Source of the DNA: Thiotrichaceae bacterium UBA4486
Lineage (GTDB): Bacteria; Pseudomonadota; Gammaproteobacteria; Eutrophobiales; Eutrophobiaceae
Length of the DNA stretch: 64,000 nt
Assembly: GCA_002389045.1 (NCBI GenBank)
Contig: DGNS01000005.1
Location: 400,924 to 464,923 of the forward strand
Direction: 5' to 3'
Part shown: positions 16,542 to 26,906 of the stretch, one piece after another
Numbering within the stretch: position 1 is the first letter of the stretch
Layout: each line of letters begins with the position of its first letter
Notes under the pieces: generated by a model
Databases searched by the model: none
What the model saw: the letters and a program-made list of their open reading frames with translations, nothing else
What the model was told of the DNA's origin: nothing
Made by a program: the position numbers and the translations under genes

Positions 16542-17063
16542 TTGTTTACTCTGGGAATATCCGGCCTGATTACGGCCTACGTGCTGGTGGCCCTGCTGTT
16601 GCTCAGCCTCAACCTGTATTCAAACTGGTCCTGGCAGGTCAAGGCCGGTTGCATCATCATTACCTCGGTTTTCTATGTCATTACCTATATATCCTTCCCG
16701 CCCCTGCTGGGCTGGGCCACGAAACAGGACCCGCCCGGGAAATTCAGGATCCTGTCCGTGCATGTGAATCAACCGGACAAAACCACGGGTTCGGAAGGCG
16801 CCATCTACCTGTGGACCGCCGGCATCGAAAACCTGGCGACGGACGTCGAACCCCGGGCCTATAAATTTGAATATTCCAATGACCTGCATGAACGTGTCCT
16901 GCAGGTCAAATCAAAACTCAACAAGAGCATACTGCAACTTGGCGAATTCGAGGATCCGGACGAAATGTCCCTGGAAAATCTGGAGCAAAAAACCAGGACC
17001 ACCCAGGTCACGTCAAAATTGCAGTTTTATGACTTGCCGGACCCGCTGATACCGGATAAATAA
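16542..17063 (+). CDS. Membrane protein of the channel/FHA operon, unknown family
   Basis: A 173-residue protein with two N-terminal transmembrane helices (about 4-27 and 35-58) followed by an extracytoplasmic or cytoplasmic domain of about 110 residues. The start is TTG with GGAG 7 bases upstream. The soluble part opens with FRILSVHVNQPDKTTGSEGAIYLW and ends in a charged stretch. I do not recognise the family. It lies 25 bp after the ExbD-like gene and 72 bp before the von Willebrand-FHA gene, so it is probably a fixed component of the same assembly. Confidence 0.7.
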   Translation: MFTLGISGLITAYVLVALLLLSLNLYSNWSWQVKAGCIIITSVFYVITYISFPPLLGWATKQDPPGKFRILSVHVNQPDKTTGSEGAIYLWTAGIENLATDVEPRAYKFEYSNDLHERVLQVKSKLNKSILQLGEFEDPDEMSLENLEQKTRTTQVTSKLQFYDLPDPLIPDK

Positions 17064-17135
17064 TGATTCGGGGTTCCGGCCAGATCAGAGATTCCAGACC
17101 TTGACCTGTAGCAGAAATCGTGAGGTGATCAGACG

Positions 17136-18671
17136 ATGAGATACCAGGGCATCAGTTTAATATTCGCGGCACTTGCATCCCTGTTCGCACAACCGGGCCT
17201 GGCCTGGGAACTGCTCAACCAGGACATTGACATCGAGTGTGTTCAGAGCAGCAACCGCACCCGGATTAACTGCGACTACCGCCTCCTGAATGCCGATACA
17301 CCGGCCCGAGTGCGGGCCAGTCTTGACGACCAGAGCTTGACTCTGCTGAATAATGAAAACTGGCCGTGGAGCAACGCCATCACGGCCGTGCTGTTCCTGA
17401 TCGACACCAGCGATCCCGGCCGGCAAAACGTCGTCGAAGCAAATGTTGCCCAGCTCGAGAAACTCCTGCAAACCCTGCCTGAACAGCATATCGCCGGCCT
17501 CGCCACCTTTGACAAGGAGATGCGGATGCTCGCCCCGCCCGGTGCCGACCAAGCGGAAATTATGGGCGCTGCCGGACAAATCAAGGCGCTGGGCATGACC
17601 ACGGAACTCTACCGCAATCTGCTCAACGCCATTGAGACGCTGTCACGGCTGCAGGCTGACCGCAAGATCGTGTTCCTGTTTTCAGACGGTCTCGCCGAGG
17701 ATCAGGCCTATTTTCATTCCGATGTCATTCGTGCCGCGCGTGAGCATGATGTCGTGATTAACAGTCTGGGCTTCGCCCGTTCGACTTCCTTGTCCGTGGC
17801 TTTGCAGACCCTGCGCCGTATCAGCGAGGAAACCGGTGGCCAATACGTGGAAGCCGACAGCGGCCTGAAACTGCCTGCAGCTTTTATGCAGCAACCATTC
17901 CAGAGTATCAGCAATGGCGGCCGCTTTACTGTCGACCTGGAAAATATTGACTATGGCAAGATCCCGGCGGCTACGGACATCAACCTGCGTTTCGACAGTG
18001 GCAATAGAACGATAGCGATCGGACTACCCGTGCAACGGCCCGCGAGCCGTGAAATCGCCGAACAAGCGCCGGTCAGGCCGGCACCGGTTCAGCCCCCGGA
18101 TGTGGATGCAACAGAGGTTACCAGCGCACCGGAACCTGTGCGTGAAACCGTTACCGTGGTCCAGCAACCCGCGGCTAAAAGCAGCCTGGACAAATGGTTT
18201 CTCTACGGAATTCCCATTGCCCTGGTAGTGCTGCTACTGTTGACCGTCGCTACCCTGATCATCAGCTTTATCAAACCCAGGGAACGCAACCTGCCCCAGG
18301 TACAAATGGGTGATTTGAAGCCCTATGCCTACCTGATATTGCAGGACGAAAGCAAACGCCGCTATCCCATCACGCGAACCACCTGGCGTATCGGACGCAG
18401 CAAGGACAATGAGCTGTCGCTGGATGACAATTCCATTTCGCGGCGGCATGCCGAGATTCACCGCAGCCAGGGTGATGAATTCACAATCATTGATCTGGAC
18501 TCCCTCAACGGTGTATTCATCAATAATGAAAAAGTGAAAATAGAACAATTACATGAAGGCGATATGGTGGAGATCGGGGATATCAATTTCAGGTTCACGC
18601 TGCACGGCGCCGAACAACTCCTGGAAGACACGGTAGTGCAGAAAACCAAGACGCCTGTGTACACACACTGA
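17136..18671 (+). CDS. Von Willebrand A domain plus FHA domain membrane protein
   Basis: A 511-residue protein: signal peptide (1-23); von Willebrand A-like domain at about 80-255, with a metal-site motif reading DTSDP (90-94) instead of the classical DxSxS but with later FSDG at 183; a Pro/Val-rich linker at 300-350; transmembrane helix at 354-379; cytoplasmic FHA domain at 395-490 with the phosphopeptide-contact residues GRS (420-422), SRRH (435-438) and LNG (457-459). It would therefore read a phosphothreonine inside the cell and present a von Willebrand domain in the periplasm. It closes the operon with the proton-channel genes. A kinase able to feed the FHA domain is encoded at 140-1438. 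Confidence 0.87.
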   Translation: MRYQGISLIFAALASLFAQPGLAWELLNQDIDIECVQSSNRTRINCDYRLLNADTPARVRASLDDQSLTLLNNENWPWSNAITAVLFLIDTSDPGRQNVVEANVAQLEKLLQTLPEQHIAGLATFDKEMRMLAPPGADQAEIMGAAGQIKALGMTTELYRNLLNAIETLSRLQADRKIVFLFSDGLAEDQAYFHSDVIRAAREHDVVINSLGFARSTSLSVALQTLRRISEETGGQYVEADSGLKLPAAFMQQPFQSISNGGRFTVDLENIDYGKIPAATDINLRFDSGNRTIAIGLPVQRPASREIAEQAPVRPAPVQPPDVDATEVTSAPEPVRETVTVVQQPAAKSSLDKWFLYGIPIALVVLLLLTVATLIISFIKPRERNLPQVQMGDLKPYAYLILQDESKRRYPITRTTWRIGRSKDNELSLDDNSISRRHAEIHRSQGDEFTIIDLDSLNGVFINNEKVKIEQLHEGDMVEIGDINFRFTLHGAEQLLEDTVVQKTKTPVYTH

Positions 18672-18689
18672 AAAATCTGTACTGCAAAC

Positions 18690-18711
18690 AGCGAGGACAA
18701 AAGTCCTCGCT
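18690..18711. terminator. Hairpin between convergent genes
   Basis: AGCGAGGAC, loop AAAA, GTCCTCGCT: a perfect nine-pair stem 19 bases after the von Willebrand-FHA stop and 21 bases before the stop of the PepSY gene on the other strand. There is no U tract, so it may act with another factor or protect 3-prime ends in both directions. Confidence 0.6.
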
Positions 18712-18731
18712 GTGCAAACATTGATCACTGT

Positions 18732-19259
18732 TTAGCGAGCTGCAGGCTGCTCGCCAATTTGCCACTTTTCCATTTGAAACTCTACGATATCGCCGGAGCT
18801 TGCATCCACTTCCACCTTGAATTCGATACCGTATTTATCCTGTATATCAAACTCGTAAGAGGCCTGACCGTTCGCCTCTATTTCATATTCCACTTCCTTG
18901 ATCGTACCCGGATACAGGCTCAGGGCAATGTCCCTGGCCTCGGCTTCCGACACTTTCATCCTGCGTTTGAACAAAGGATCATCCGCTGTATCCACCTCCT
19001 GTTCAATCTCGATGATATTCCCCGAACCGGCGTCACATTCAAATTCCCAGTTCCTGCCGTCGGTATCCCGGATTTCGATCTCGAAAGCCGACTTGCCTTC
19101 ATCGGTAAAAGACAGGTATTCCACCTTGATAAAGTCACCCGCACGGATTTCCGTCACCGCTGTCAGACAGTTTTCAAGACTGCCCTGCTGATGTGATTGT
19201 CCGCTATGCGCCTGGTTTGATAACAATACGAATGCAACTGCCGCCAGGTATCTTTGCAT
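18732..19259 (-). CDS. PepSY domain protein, exported
   Basis: A 175-residue protein with a signal peptide (MQRYLAAVAFVLLSNQAHS) and two PepSY-like repeats, about 35-90 and 98-165. Each carries the pattern of an acidic strand pair with DxxSGxIxExE (DAGSGNIIEIE; DASSGDIVEFQ), and the second opens with the typical MKVSEAEARDIALSLYPG. PepSY domains inhibit or chaperone secreted proteases, or bind metal. It is convergent with the channel/FHA operon and is probably a separate unit. Confidence 0.8.
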   Translation of the reverse strand: MQRYLAAVAFVLLSNQAHSGQSHQQGSLENCLTAVTEIRAGDFIKVEYLSFTDEGKSAFEIEIRDTDGRNWEFECDAGSGNIIEIEQEVDTADDPLFKRRMKVSEAEARDIALSLYPGTIKEVEYEIEANGQASYEFDIQDKYGIEFKVEVDASSGDIVEFQMEKWQIGEQPAAR

Positions 19260-19386
19260 GTTAACAGGTCCCCTGTGTCGATAAATATCCTGGTAATTAT
19301 CAGTGGAATTATGAACCTGTACTACGGATTATGACCCGTGATGATCGTGAAATTCTCCCGTACATCCCCGTCCGCCGTGCCGGTCT

Positions 19387-19462
19387 GCCCGCATTTCTCA
19401 CCACCCTTCTACTGCGGACGCCGATCCCTCTGCCTTGACGAATACCGGTGAGAAATGCGGGC
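19387..19462. repeat. 16-bp perfect inverted repeat with 44-bp spacer
   Basis: GCCCGCATTTCTCACC (19387-19402) and its exact complement GGTGAGAAATGCGGGC (19447-19462) flank 44 bp, in the 202-bp gap between the two divergently oriented neighbours on the minus strand. The right arm ends on the first base of the TAG stop of the next gene. The size (76 bp) and perfect arms suggest a miniature or deleted transposable element or a mobile terminator-like element. No transposase is present. Confidence 0.7.
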
Positions 19463-20226
19463 TAGCCGTGAATGACCGGTTTCAGGGTTTTTATCCATTT
19501 GTTGATCAGATCCTGCATGCCGGCAACCGACATCATTTTCTCCGGATCAGGAAACCAGACACCATGATGTTGCATGATCAACTCCGTGATGGCGGCGACA
19601 CTGAGTCGTCCCTTGCGATTACGGCACTGCTCCGGAAATTCGGCCATGACCGCTATTGCTGCGCCGAGGACCATTTCGCGTTGCCGGTCGAATTCGAGAC
19701 TGCCGTCACCGGCAGACCCGAAAACGCCACCCTGTGCATCGATACGATCTTTTTCACCGGCGACGGTGCTGATGACAAATTCCATCAACTGCACCAGTGC
19801 CTCCGGCATCTGTACACGGCTGACGGAAGCCCAGCGATAAAACTCCGCGGGTCTGACTTCCAGCTCCGCCGGGTCAACCGCAGGATTTACGGCAGTCAAT
19901 GACAGCTTGTGTTCAATGCAATGCCGGGCATGTCCGGCCAGTTCATCAGCCAGGCGCCGGTACTCTTCGTTATTGAAATCACAGTGTTCAGGATCGAAAC
20001 CGAAAACCAGGGGAATGGCTTCAGTCTCGAGTTTCCAGCGCTCACGCGCGACCCATTTTTCATAAAGCAGACGTTGTTCATAAACGTCCTCGCCATAGAT
20101 TTGCTGCGCGCGGCTTCGCAAAACACCGCCAACTCCACTACCGCTTGACCTCGCCTGCACGTTATTTCCGGATGCGACGCTTTTTTTTCGCAGCGATTGC
20201 CTGATTTTGTAAAGCAGTTTATTCAT
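19462..20226 (-). CDS. Conserved-looking hypothetical protein
   Basis: A 254-residue soluble protein I do not recognise. The N-terminus is basic and low-complexity (RQSLRKKSVASGNN, then SSGSGVGGVLRSR). The remainder is mostly helical and rich in aromatic and acidic residues, for example LLYEKWVARERWKLETEA and RPAEFYRWASVSRVQMPEALVQLM, a segment of the kind found in small proteins that pair with DNA- or RNA-binding regulators, though no helix-turn-helix is convincing. No signal peptide or membrane segment. It starts 60 bp from the DUF455 stop. The stop codon lies in the inverted repeat at 19387-19462. Confidence 0.6.
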   Translation of the reverse strand: MNKLLYKIRQSLRKKSVASGNNVQARSSGSGVGGVLRSRAQQIYGEDVYEQRLLYEKWVARERWKLETEAIPLVFGFDPEHCDFNNEEYRRLADELAGHARHCIEHKLSLTAVNPAVDPAELEVRPAEFYRWASVSRVQMPEALVQLMEFVISTVAGEKDRIDAQGGVFGSAGDGSLEFDRQREMVLGAAIAVMAEFPEQCRNRKGRLSVAAITELIMQHHGVWFPDPEKMMSVAGMQDLINKWIKTLKPVIHG

Positions 20227-20285
20227 CGTTGTAGTTTTCTTATGTGTTCACGAACAGGTTCACGGATCAGGGATATCCGGTTGAA

Positions 20286-21089
20286 TCAACCGTGGCTCTT
20301 TAACCATTCGAGCTCGCTCAGCGAGAAGCCGGCCTTGAGACGGGCGTCCTCGTTGTACGGCCCACGCGGTCCGTCACCGTAGTGTATTGTCACCAGCCGG
20401 AAAAACTCTGTCTCGGGCTTACACCCCTGCTGCTCACAAAGATAGCGGAACCAGCGCGTGCCGGTTTCAACGTGGCCGATCTCTTCGTTATAAATAATAC
20501 GCAGGATCGCGGCTGTTTCAGGATCGTTCGCGGCTTCAAGACCCCGGATCATGCCCGGCGTGACGTCCAGTCCACGCGCTTCCAGCACCCGGGGCACCAG
20601 GGCCATACGCAGCAACGGATCATGCCGTGTGTTACGGGCCACCTGCCAGAGCCCGTCATGGGCGGCAAAATCGCCATACTCATAGCCATAGTCAGTAAGT
20701 CGCCGTTGCAAGAGCCGGAAATGCCGGCATTCCTCCAGGGCAATGTTCATCCAGTCCAGGTAAAACGCCGCGGGCAAATCGCGGAAACGGTATATGGCAT
20801 CCCAGGCCAGGTGCACGGCGTTGTACTCGATATGGGCAATGGCATGAATGAGTGCCGCGCGTCCGTTAACCGTTCCGGTGCCCCGCCGCGGCAACCGGCC
20901 GGGATCGACCCGTTGCGGCCGCCGGGGAAAAACCGGTTCAAGATCGACATCCACCGTCGCATCGTCTTCCAGGTTGATACTGCCGGTGCTCCTGATGCGG
21001 GTTACTGTCTCCTCGGTCAATGCCAGTGTTGCTTCCACCCCGGGTTCCAGCAGGCATAGCCGCGCGCGATTGAACAGTGACTCATTCAT
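20286..21089 (-). CDS. DUF455 ferritin-like protein
   Basis: A 267-residue protein of the DUF455 family, predicted ferritin-like (di-iron four-helix) proteins of unclear reaction. Candidate metal ligands sit on paired helices: HAIAHIEYNAVHLAWDAIYRF, then LEECRHFRLLQRRL, and later NEEIGHVETGTRWF, giving the repeated ExxH pattern. The ATG at 21089 is preferred because it makes the classic four-base ATGA overlap with the tilS stop; an upstream in-frame start at 21158 would add 23 arginine- and glycine-rich residues read from inside tilS. In this block it follows tilS, and translational coupling is likely. Confidence 0.85.
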   Translation of the reverse strand: MNESLFNRARLCLLEPGVEATLALTEETVTRIRSTGSINLEDDATVDVDLEPVFPRRPQRVDPGRLPRRGTGTVNGRAALIHAIAHIEYNAVHLAWDAIYRFRDLPAAFYLDWMNIALEECRHFRLLQRRLTDYGYEYGDFAAHDGLWQVARNTRHDPLLRMALVPRVLEARGLDVTPGMIRGLEAANDPETAAILRIIYNEEIGHVETGTRWFRYLCEQQGCKPETEFFRLVTIHYGDGPRGPYNEDARLKAGFSLSELEWLKSHG

Positions 21090-22420
21090 GCTTCGCTTTG
21101 CCAGACCACATCCCAGCCCGGTTCCTGTTCTCCGGCGGCATAGCCCTCGGCCACGCACACGCCGGGTACAGCCACCAGAAGGTTATCCCGGTAAATCAAC
21201 GGCATCCGGTCCCGCAGCCACGGCGCCACGCCCTGTTGCTGGAATAATTTTTTCAAATCGCGCGTGTGTGCATCTCCGGCGGGCCGGATCTTCTCACCGC
21301 CACGGCGGAAGCGGATTTCGAGACGTTCATCCGGCACTTGCTGCACACGGATCCCACGTCCCGTTACCCGTGTTGCCGTGATCGTTCCGGTCGGAATACG
21401 GCAGGGTTCACGAATATCCCAGGCTATACACGATTCCGGATCGTACGCTGCCTGCGAGCGTAAAAGATATAATGTGTCACGATACCGTCGCACCTCGACA
21501 CCGGACCAGTGCACACAGGCCTCGCTGTCCTCGCGACTGTTGATGACTTCGTGGTACAAAGCGGCTAAATGCACACTGCCGGGAATCGGCGCCTGATTCA
21601 GATCCAGCCAGTATCTCAGGCAGTTCAGCGCCCGCTGCTCATCAAGATTCAGTAACGGTTCAATCATCAGCCGGTGGCTGTCTTCAGTCCGTACCTGCCG
21701 GTAATCCTCCGCCGCCAGAATCTCAAGTAATTCGCGGGCCATTGACTGGTGCGATGCCACGCGTGAGAGTATCGCGGTTGCCGCGGGCCAGCGTTCTCGC
21801 AGCACCGGCATCACCCGGTGACGGATATAATTTCTGTCCGGGCCGGTATCCTGGTTGGATGTATCTTCAATCCAGTCGAGTTCATGGGCCAACGCATACG
21901 CGCGAATGCTATCGCGTGAAAAGTCCAGCAGCGGCCGCCCGTGCCGCCCCGGTCCGAACGTTTTATCGGCAGGCATGGCCGCCAGACCCGCAGGTCCTGC
22001 CCCACGCAACAATTGCAGCAACAGGGTTTCCGCCTGGTCATCCATATGATGCGCGGTCAACAACAGATCATCGGCCTGCATCAGGGCCTTGAATTGATCA
22101 TACCGGCATTTCCGGGCGTACGCCTCGGGACTCATTCCGGCGGGAGCACGGGCATCAACCTGACGGATGAGCAGTTCCACGTTCATGGCGTCACAGACGC
22201 GCTGACAATGTCTTGCCCATTCACCGGCATCCACCTGCAAACCATGATTGACATGAACCGCGGTAAGGCTTATCCCGATATCTCCCTGCAGGGCATGCAT
22301 CAGGTGCAGTAACACGTGCGAATCCAATCCACCGCTGTAGGCCAGCCGGCAGTTTTTCGACTCCGGGAAACGGTGCAGGAATGCCCGCAATACGTCGGGG
22401 CTGAGAATGTTATCGACCAA
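21086..22420 (-). CDS. tilS: tRNA(Ile)-lysidine synthase
   Basis: A 444-residue enzyme that adds lysine to C34 of the CAU anticodon of one isoleucine tRNA, using ATP, so that it reads AUA. The N-terminal PP-loop LAYSGGLDSHVLLHL has the SGGxDS signature; HVNHGLQ, ARKCRYDQF, TAHHMDDQAETLLLQLLRGAGPAGL and RNYIRHRVMPVL are all diagnostic. The C-terminal tRNA-binding domain (about 370-440, KIRPAGDAHTRDLKKLFQQQ) is complete. The start is TTG, with GAGGTGA 6 bases upstream. It lies 32 bp after accA on the same strand. Confidence 0.95.
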   Translation of the reverse strand: MVDNILSPDVLRAFLHRFPESKNCRLAYSGGLDSHVLLHLMHALQGDIGISLTAVHVNHGLQVDAGEWARHCQRVCDAMNVELLIRQVDARAPAGMSPEAYARKCRYDQFKALMQADDLLLTAHHMDDQAETLLLQLLRGAGPAGLAAMPADKTFGPGRHGRPLLDFSRDSIRAYALAHELDWIEDTSNQDTGPDRNYIRHRVMPVLRERWPAATAILSRVASHQSMARELLEILAAEDYRQVRTEDSHRLMIEPLLNLDEQRALNCLRYWLDLNQAPIPGSVHLAALYHEVINSREDSEACVHWSGVEVRRYRDTLYLLRSQAAYDPESCIAWDIREPCRIPTGTITATRVTGRGIRVQQVPDERLEIRFRRGGEKIRPAGDAHTRDLKKLFQQQGVAPWLRDRMPLIYRDNLLVAVPGVCVAEGYAAGEQEPGWDVVWQSEA

Positions 22421-22452
22421 GGAAAATCACCTCGTCGCCGCTGAAGACACGC

Positions 22453-23403
22453 TCAACTGGTATAGAAACCGAAATCCCTGAAGCGCTTGTGCCGTTCCTC
22501 GACCAGTTCAGCAACGGATTTGCCGGTGAGTTCCGCAAGGCTTTCGCGCAATCTGTCCCTGACCTCCATGGCTATCATATCGTAATCACGATGGGCGCCG
22601 CCCAGTGGCTCATCGATGATGCGGTCAACCAGTCCGAGTTCCCTGAGACGATCCGCGGTAATGCCCATCACCTCGGCGGCGTCGGCGGCCTTGTCGGCGC
22701 TCTTCCAGAGAATGGAGGCACAGCCTTCCGGTGAAATCACCGAGTAGGTACTGTACTGGAGCATTAACAGACGATCGGCGACGCCGATGGCCAGGGCGCC
22801 GCCTGACCCCCCCTCGCCTATGACAATGGAAATAACCGGCACGTTGAGCTGCGACATCACCAGCAGGTTTTTCGCGATTGCCTCGCTCTGGCCGCGCTCT
22901 TCCGCGCCGATACCGGGATAAGCCCCGGGGGTATCGATCATGGTAATGATCGGTATGCGAAAACGTTCCGCCAGTTTCATGATACGCAACGCCTTGCGAT
23001 AGCCTTCCGGTTTCGGCATGCCGTAGTTTCGATAAATACGTTCCTTGGTGTCGCGGCCTTTCTGGTGTCCGATAATCATCACCGGATTACCATCGAGCCG
23101 GGCCAGTCCACAGACAATCGCCGGGTCGTCGGCGAAATTGCGATCACCGTGCAGTTCATCAAAATCGGTGAAGATCCGTTGAATATAATCCAGCGTGTAG
23201 GGACGCTGTGGATGCCGGGCTACCTGTGATATCTGCCACGCCGTTAACGATGAAAAAATGGAACGGATGAGTTCCTGGCTGCGGTTTTGCAGCCGGGTGA
23301 TTTCCTCGTTGATATTGATATCCGAATCATTACCGACGTAACGAAGTTCCTCGATCTTGGCGTCGAGCTCGGCAATAGGTTGTTCAAAATCAAGAAAATT
23401 CAT
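22453..23403 (-). CDS. accA: Acetyl-CoA carboxylase carboxyltransferase subunit alpha
   Basis: A 316-residue alpha subunit that with AccD transfers the carboxyl group from biotin to acetyl-CoA, making malonyl-CoA for fatty acid synthesis. Length and landmarks agree with the family: [86 protein letters not shown] and [17 protein letters not shown] with the oxyanion glycines. The gene lies 59 bp downstream of dnaE. Grouping with fabZ and the lpx genes ties fatty acid supply to lipid A synthesis. Confidence 0.97.
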   Translation of the reverse strand: MNFLDFEQPIAELDAKIEELRYVGNDSDININEEITRLQNRSQELIRSIFSSLTAWQISQVARHPQRPYTLDYIQRIFTDFDELHGDRNFADDPAIVCGLARLDGNPVMIIGHQKGRDTKERIYRNYGMPKPEGYRKALRIMKLAERFRIPIITMIDTPGAYPGIGAEERGQSEAIAKNLLVMSQLNVPVISIVIGEGGSGGALAIGVADRLLMLQYSTYSVISPEGCASILWKSADKAADAAEVMGITADRLRELGLVDRIIDEPLGGAHRDYDMIAMEVRDRLRESLAELTGKSVAELVEERHKRFRDFGFYTS

Positions 23404-23462
23404 GAATTACACATCGAGCAGGCTTGTTGGAAAGGCTGCAAGTATACCATAGGCCCTGATAC

Positions 23463-26400
23463 TTACTGGTAGATGAGAGCTACATTATCTTCCCCCAGAT
23501 GGGTTTGCAAACGCTGCAACAGCTCATTACTGGCATTAACCCGCCAGTCATCACCCAGGCTCATTTTGCACCTGGCCGTGCCGTTGTCGTATTCGAGGAT
23601 TACCGGTACCCGACCACGACGGTGGTCACCGAGATCATGTTTGAGTTCCGCCACCAGGCCATTACCGGATTTTTCCGGCGGTATACGCAGCAGCAACCGG
23701 GAAAATTCATTACGATACTGATCCAGGCTGTAAACCGTTCTGGCCTTGATGGAATAACCACTGATTACGTAATCATCCTGTTCGACCTCGCCGGCAACGA
23801 TGATCAGGTTATCCTTGACCAGAAGGCTCCTGTATTTTTCGAATTGTTCGGGCATGACGCGCACCAGTTGATGGGCCGTGCGATCGTCGATCGTGACTTC
23901 GGCCATTTTCCCGCGTGACCACGGCCGGGTGCGAATGCGGTGGATATACCCCGCCACCTTGACGCTGCCGGGCTGAATACGGTTCAACTGCGTGGTGACG
24001 AAGCGCTGTAACTCCCTGCTATAGCGATCAATGGGATGTTCATTCAGGTACACTCCCAGGGTTTCTTTTTCACCCTGCAGGCGTTTTTCCATCGACCACG
24101 GCGTGACATGAACAAACCCGGCGTCTGTTTCTGCCGCGGCCGGCGGCTTGACGGCGTCGAGACCGAAAAAATCGTCCTGGCCGCTGTGTTCATTCTTGAT
24201 GTGTTGTTCCGCCAGCTGGATCGCCGTATCCAGGCTTGCCATCATGGTCGCCCGGTCGGGACCCAGTGCATCGAGCGCCCCGGAACGGATCAGCGCTTCC
24301 AGCACCCGCCGGTTGAGTTTTTGCAGGCTGACTCGTCGGCATAGATTGAACAAGTCGGTAAACGGGCCATCCGTGGCAATGGCGTCGAGAATATTGCGGA
24401 TGACGCCCTGGCCGACGCCCTTGATGGCGCCGAGACCGTAACGAATGGTGCTTGCGTTCTTGACGGTGAAATAATACTGGCTGTGATTAATATCCGGGTT
24501 TTCCAGATGCAATTGCATATCCCGTAATTCGTCGACCAGCATCGTAATCTTGTCGGTGTTATCCATGTCCGCTGACAACACCGCCGCCATAAAAGCTGCC
24601 GGATAGTGGGCTTTCAGCCAGGCGGTCTGGTAGGCAATCAGGGCGTAGGCCGCCGAGTGTGACTTGTTAAAACCGTAACCGGCAAACTTTTCCATCAAAT
24701 CAAAAATGTAGGTCGCTACACTTGCCCCGACTCCGCGTTCCACCGCACCGTTGGTAAAAATCTCCCGCTGCATGGCCATTTCCTCGGGTTTTTTCTTGCC
24801 CATGGCGCGCCGTAACAGATCCGCCGCACCCAGCGTATAGCCGGCCAGCACCTGCGCGATCTGCATGACCTGCTCCTGGTAGAGAATGACGCCGTAGGTC
24901 GGCTTCAGGATCGGCTCGACATCCGGATGCGGATACTCAACCCGCGCGTGGCCGTGTTTGCGATCGACAAAATCATCCACCATGCCCGACTGCAGCGGAC
25001 CGGGACGAAACAGCGCCACCAGTGCGATCAGATCATCGAAGCAATCCGGCTGCAGGCGGCCGATCAGCTTTTTCATGCCGTCGGATTCGAGCTGAAACAC
25101 CGCCGTAGTGCTCTTTTTGCGGATCAGATCGTAGGTCGGGGTATCGTCCAGGGGGAGTTCACGGATATCGATGCACTCTTTTTGTTCATGGGCTCGCATC
25201 GCATTCACATCACGCACAGCCCAGTCGATAATGGTCAGGGTGCGCAGGCCGAGAAAATCGAACTTGACGAGACCGATGCTTTCAACATCGCCCATGTCAA
25301 ACTGGGTCACGGTGCTGGTGGCACCCTGCTCACAGTACTGCGGCATGTAGTCCGTCAACGCCCTGGGGGCAATGACAATACCGCCGGCATGACGGCCGGC
25401 GTTCCGGCACATGCCCTCGAGTTTCCTGGCCAGATCAATCAGTTCCCTGACTTCTTCCTCGGCCTCGTAGCGTTGCTGCAACTGTTCCTCCTCGGCCAGC
25501 GCACGCTCCAGGGTCATGTTCAAATCAAAGGGGATCAACTTGGCAATCTGATCGACAAAGCCGTAAGGATAGGCCAGCACCCGCCCTACATCCCGGACCA
25601 CGGCCTTGGCCGCCATGGTGCCGAAGGTAATGATCTGCGAGACATGTTCGCGACCATAGCGACCGGCGACATATTCGATGACCTCATCGCGACGATCCAT
25701 GCAGAAGTCGACGTCGAAATCCGGCAGGGAGACGCGTTCCGGGTTGAGAAAGCGTTCAAACAGCAAATCGTATTCAATCGGGTCGAGTTCGGTAATACCG
25801 ATGGCATAGGCGACAATGGAGCCGGCGCCCGAACCGCGGCCCGGCCCGACCGGGATGGCGTTGTCCTTGGCCCACCGGATAAAGTCGGCGACGATGAGGA
25901 AATAACCGGCAAAGCCCATGGAGATGATGACGTCGAGTTCCTTCTGCAACCGCGCCCGGTAGGATTCGAAACGCCCGCCATCGATGGATTTGCGCACACG
26001 GATCTGCTCCAGTCCGGATGCCGCCATTTTCCTCAGCCAGTCATCCTGTGTATAGGAGTCCGGCACAGGAAAATTCGGCAGATAGTGTTCGCCCAGGGTC
26101 AGTTCCAGGTTACAGGCCGTGGCAATTGCGACCGTGTTGGTCACGGCCTCGGGCAGGTCACTGAACAGATCCCGCATTTCCTCCGGGCTTTTCAGATATT
26201 GTTGATCGGTGTAGTTGCGGGGCCGGCGCTGATCCGACAGGGTGTAACCCTGGTTGATGCAGACCCGTGCTTCATGGGCGTCAAAATCCTCCCGGGTCAG
26301 AAAGCGAACGGCGTTGGTCGCCACTACCGGCAGGTTCATCTCCACGGCCAGATCCACGGCCTGGAGAACATGGCGTTCATCATCATCGCGGCCACACCGC

Positions 26401-26906
26401 TGTAATTCGAGAAAAAAACGATCACTGAACAGTTGCTGATAATCCGCCGCGACCTCCCTCGCCCGCTCACGGTTGCCGTTCAGAAGCAATTGGCCGAGCA
26501 TACCGGACTGGGCTCCGGACAGCGCAATCAGGCCCCGCGTATGCCCATGCAGCCACGATTGGTGCACATAGGCAAATCCCTGGTGCTGTCCTTCGGTATA
26601 ACTGCGGGTAATGAGCCGGGTGAGGTTGCGATAGCCTTCGGTATTGCAACAAAGTACGGTCATCCGCCCGGTCAGGTCGTCATGGCCGCGGATACGCAGC
26701 TCGGCGCCGATGATCGGCTTGACGCCCTGGTTCTCGGCGGCACGATAAAACTTGATGGTGGAAAACATGTTGCCCATCTCGGTCACCGCCAGTGCCGGCA
26801 TGCGCATGGCCCTGGCCTGCTCCATCATCGGGTTGATACGCAGGATTCCGTCCACCAGGGAATATTCCGTATGGACGTTCAGGTGAATGAAGGTGTTATC
26901 CGGCAA
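23463..26906 (-). CDS. dnaE: DNA polymerase III alpha subunit
   Basis: The replicative polymerase, 1147 residues, close to the proteobacterial norm. Order: PHP domain ([19 protein letters not shown] at the start), polymerase core with [19 protein letters not shown] carrying the catalytic aspartates near 400, fingers and thumb ([23 protein letters not shown]), tandem helix-hairpin-helix, and a C-terminal OB fold ([28 protein letters not shown]) and tail. The start is TTG with GGAGG 9 bases upstream, inside the last codons of rnhB (11-bp overlap). Of the six-frame readings here, the long plus-strand frame opposite it is a shadow. Confidence 0.97.
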   Translation of the reverse strand: MPDNTFIHLNVHTEYSLVDGILRINPMMEQARAMRMPALAVTEMGNMFSTIKFYRAAENQGVKPIIGAELRIRGHDDLTGRMTVLCCNTEGYRNLTRLITRSYTEGQHQGFAYVHQSWLHGHTRGLIALSGAQSGMLGQLLLNGNRERAREVAADYQQLFSDRFFLELQRCGRDDDERHVLQAVDLAVEMNLPVVATNAVRFLTREDFDAHEARVCINQGYTLSDQRRPRNYTDQQYLKSPEEMRDLFSDLPEAVTNTVAIATACNLELTLGEHYLPNFPVPDSYTQDDWLRKMAASGLEQIRVRKSIDGGRFESYRARLQKELDVIISMGFAGYFLIVADFIRWAKDNAIPVGPGRGSGAGSIVAYAIGITELDPIEYDLLFERFLNPERVSLPDFDVDFCMDRRDEVIEYVAGRYGREHVSQIITFGTMAAKAVVRDVGRVLAYPYGFVDQIAKLIPFDLNMTLERALAEEEQLQQRYEAEEEVRELIDLARKLEGMCRNAGRHAGGIVIAPRALTDYMPQYCEQGATSTVTQFDMGDVESIGLVKFDFLGLRTLTIIDWAVRDVNAMRAHEQKECIDIRELPLDDTPTYDLIRKKSTTAVFQLESDGMKKLIGRLQPDCFDDLIALVALFRPGPLQSGMVDDFVDRKHGHARVEYPHPDVEPILKPTYGVILYQEQVMQIAQVLAGYTLGAADLLRRAMGKKKPEEMAMQREIFTNGAVERGVGASVATYIFDLMEKFAGYGFNKSHSAAYALIAYQTAWLKAHYPAAFMAAVLSADMDNTDKITMLVDELRDMQLHLENPDINHSQYYFTVKNASTIRYGLGAIKGVGQGVIRNILDAIATDGPFTDLFNLCRRVSLQKLNRRVLEALIRSGALDALGPDRATMMASLDTAIQLAEQHIKNEHSGQDDFFGLDAVKPPAAAETDAGFVHVTPWSMEKRLQGEKETLGVYLNEHPIDRYSRELQRFVTTQLNRIQPGSVKVAGYIHRIRTRPWSRGKMAEVTIDDRTAHQLVRVMPEQFEKYRSLLVKDNLIIVAGEVEQDDYVISGYSIKARTVYSLDQYRNEFSRLLLRIPPEKSGNGLVAELKHDLGDHRRGRVPVILEYDNGTARCKMSLGDDWRVNASNELLQRLQTHLGEDNVALIYQ

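Noticed and set aside
15154..18671. Zorya or Tol-Pal system
   Set aside because: The ExbD-like protein has no OmpA peptidoglycan-binding part, and there is no ZorC, ZorD, TolA, TolB or Pal-like gene; a von Willebrand-FHA protein is not part of either.
24927..26405. Long plus-strand open frame of 492 codons opposite dnaE
   Set aside because: It lies wholly inside the complement of dnaE, has no ribosome site, and its composition is that of an antisense frame in GC-rich DNA.
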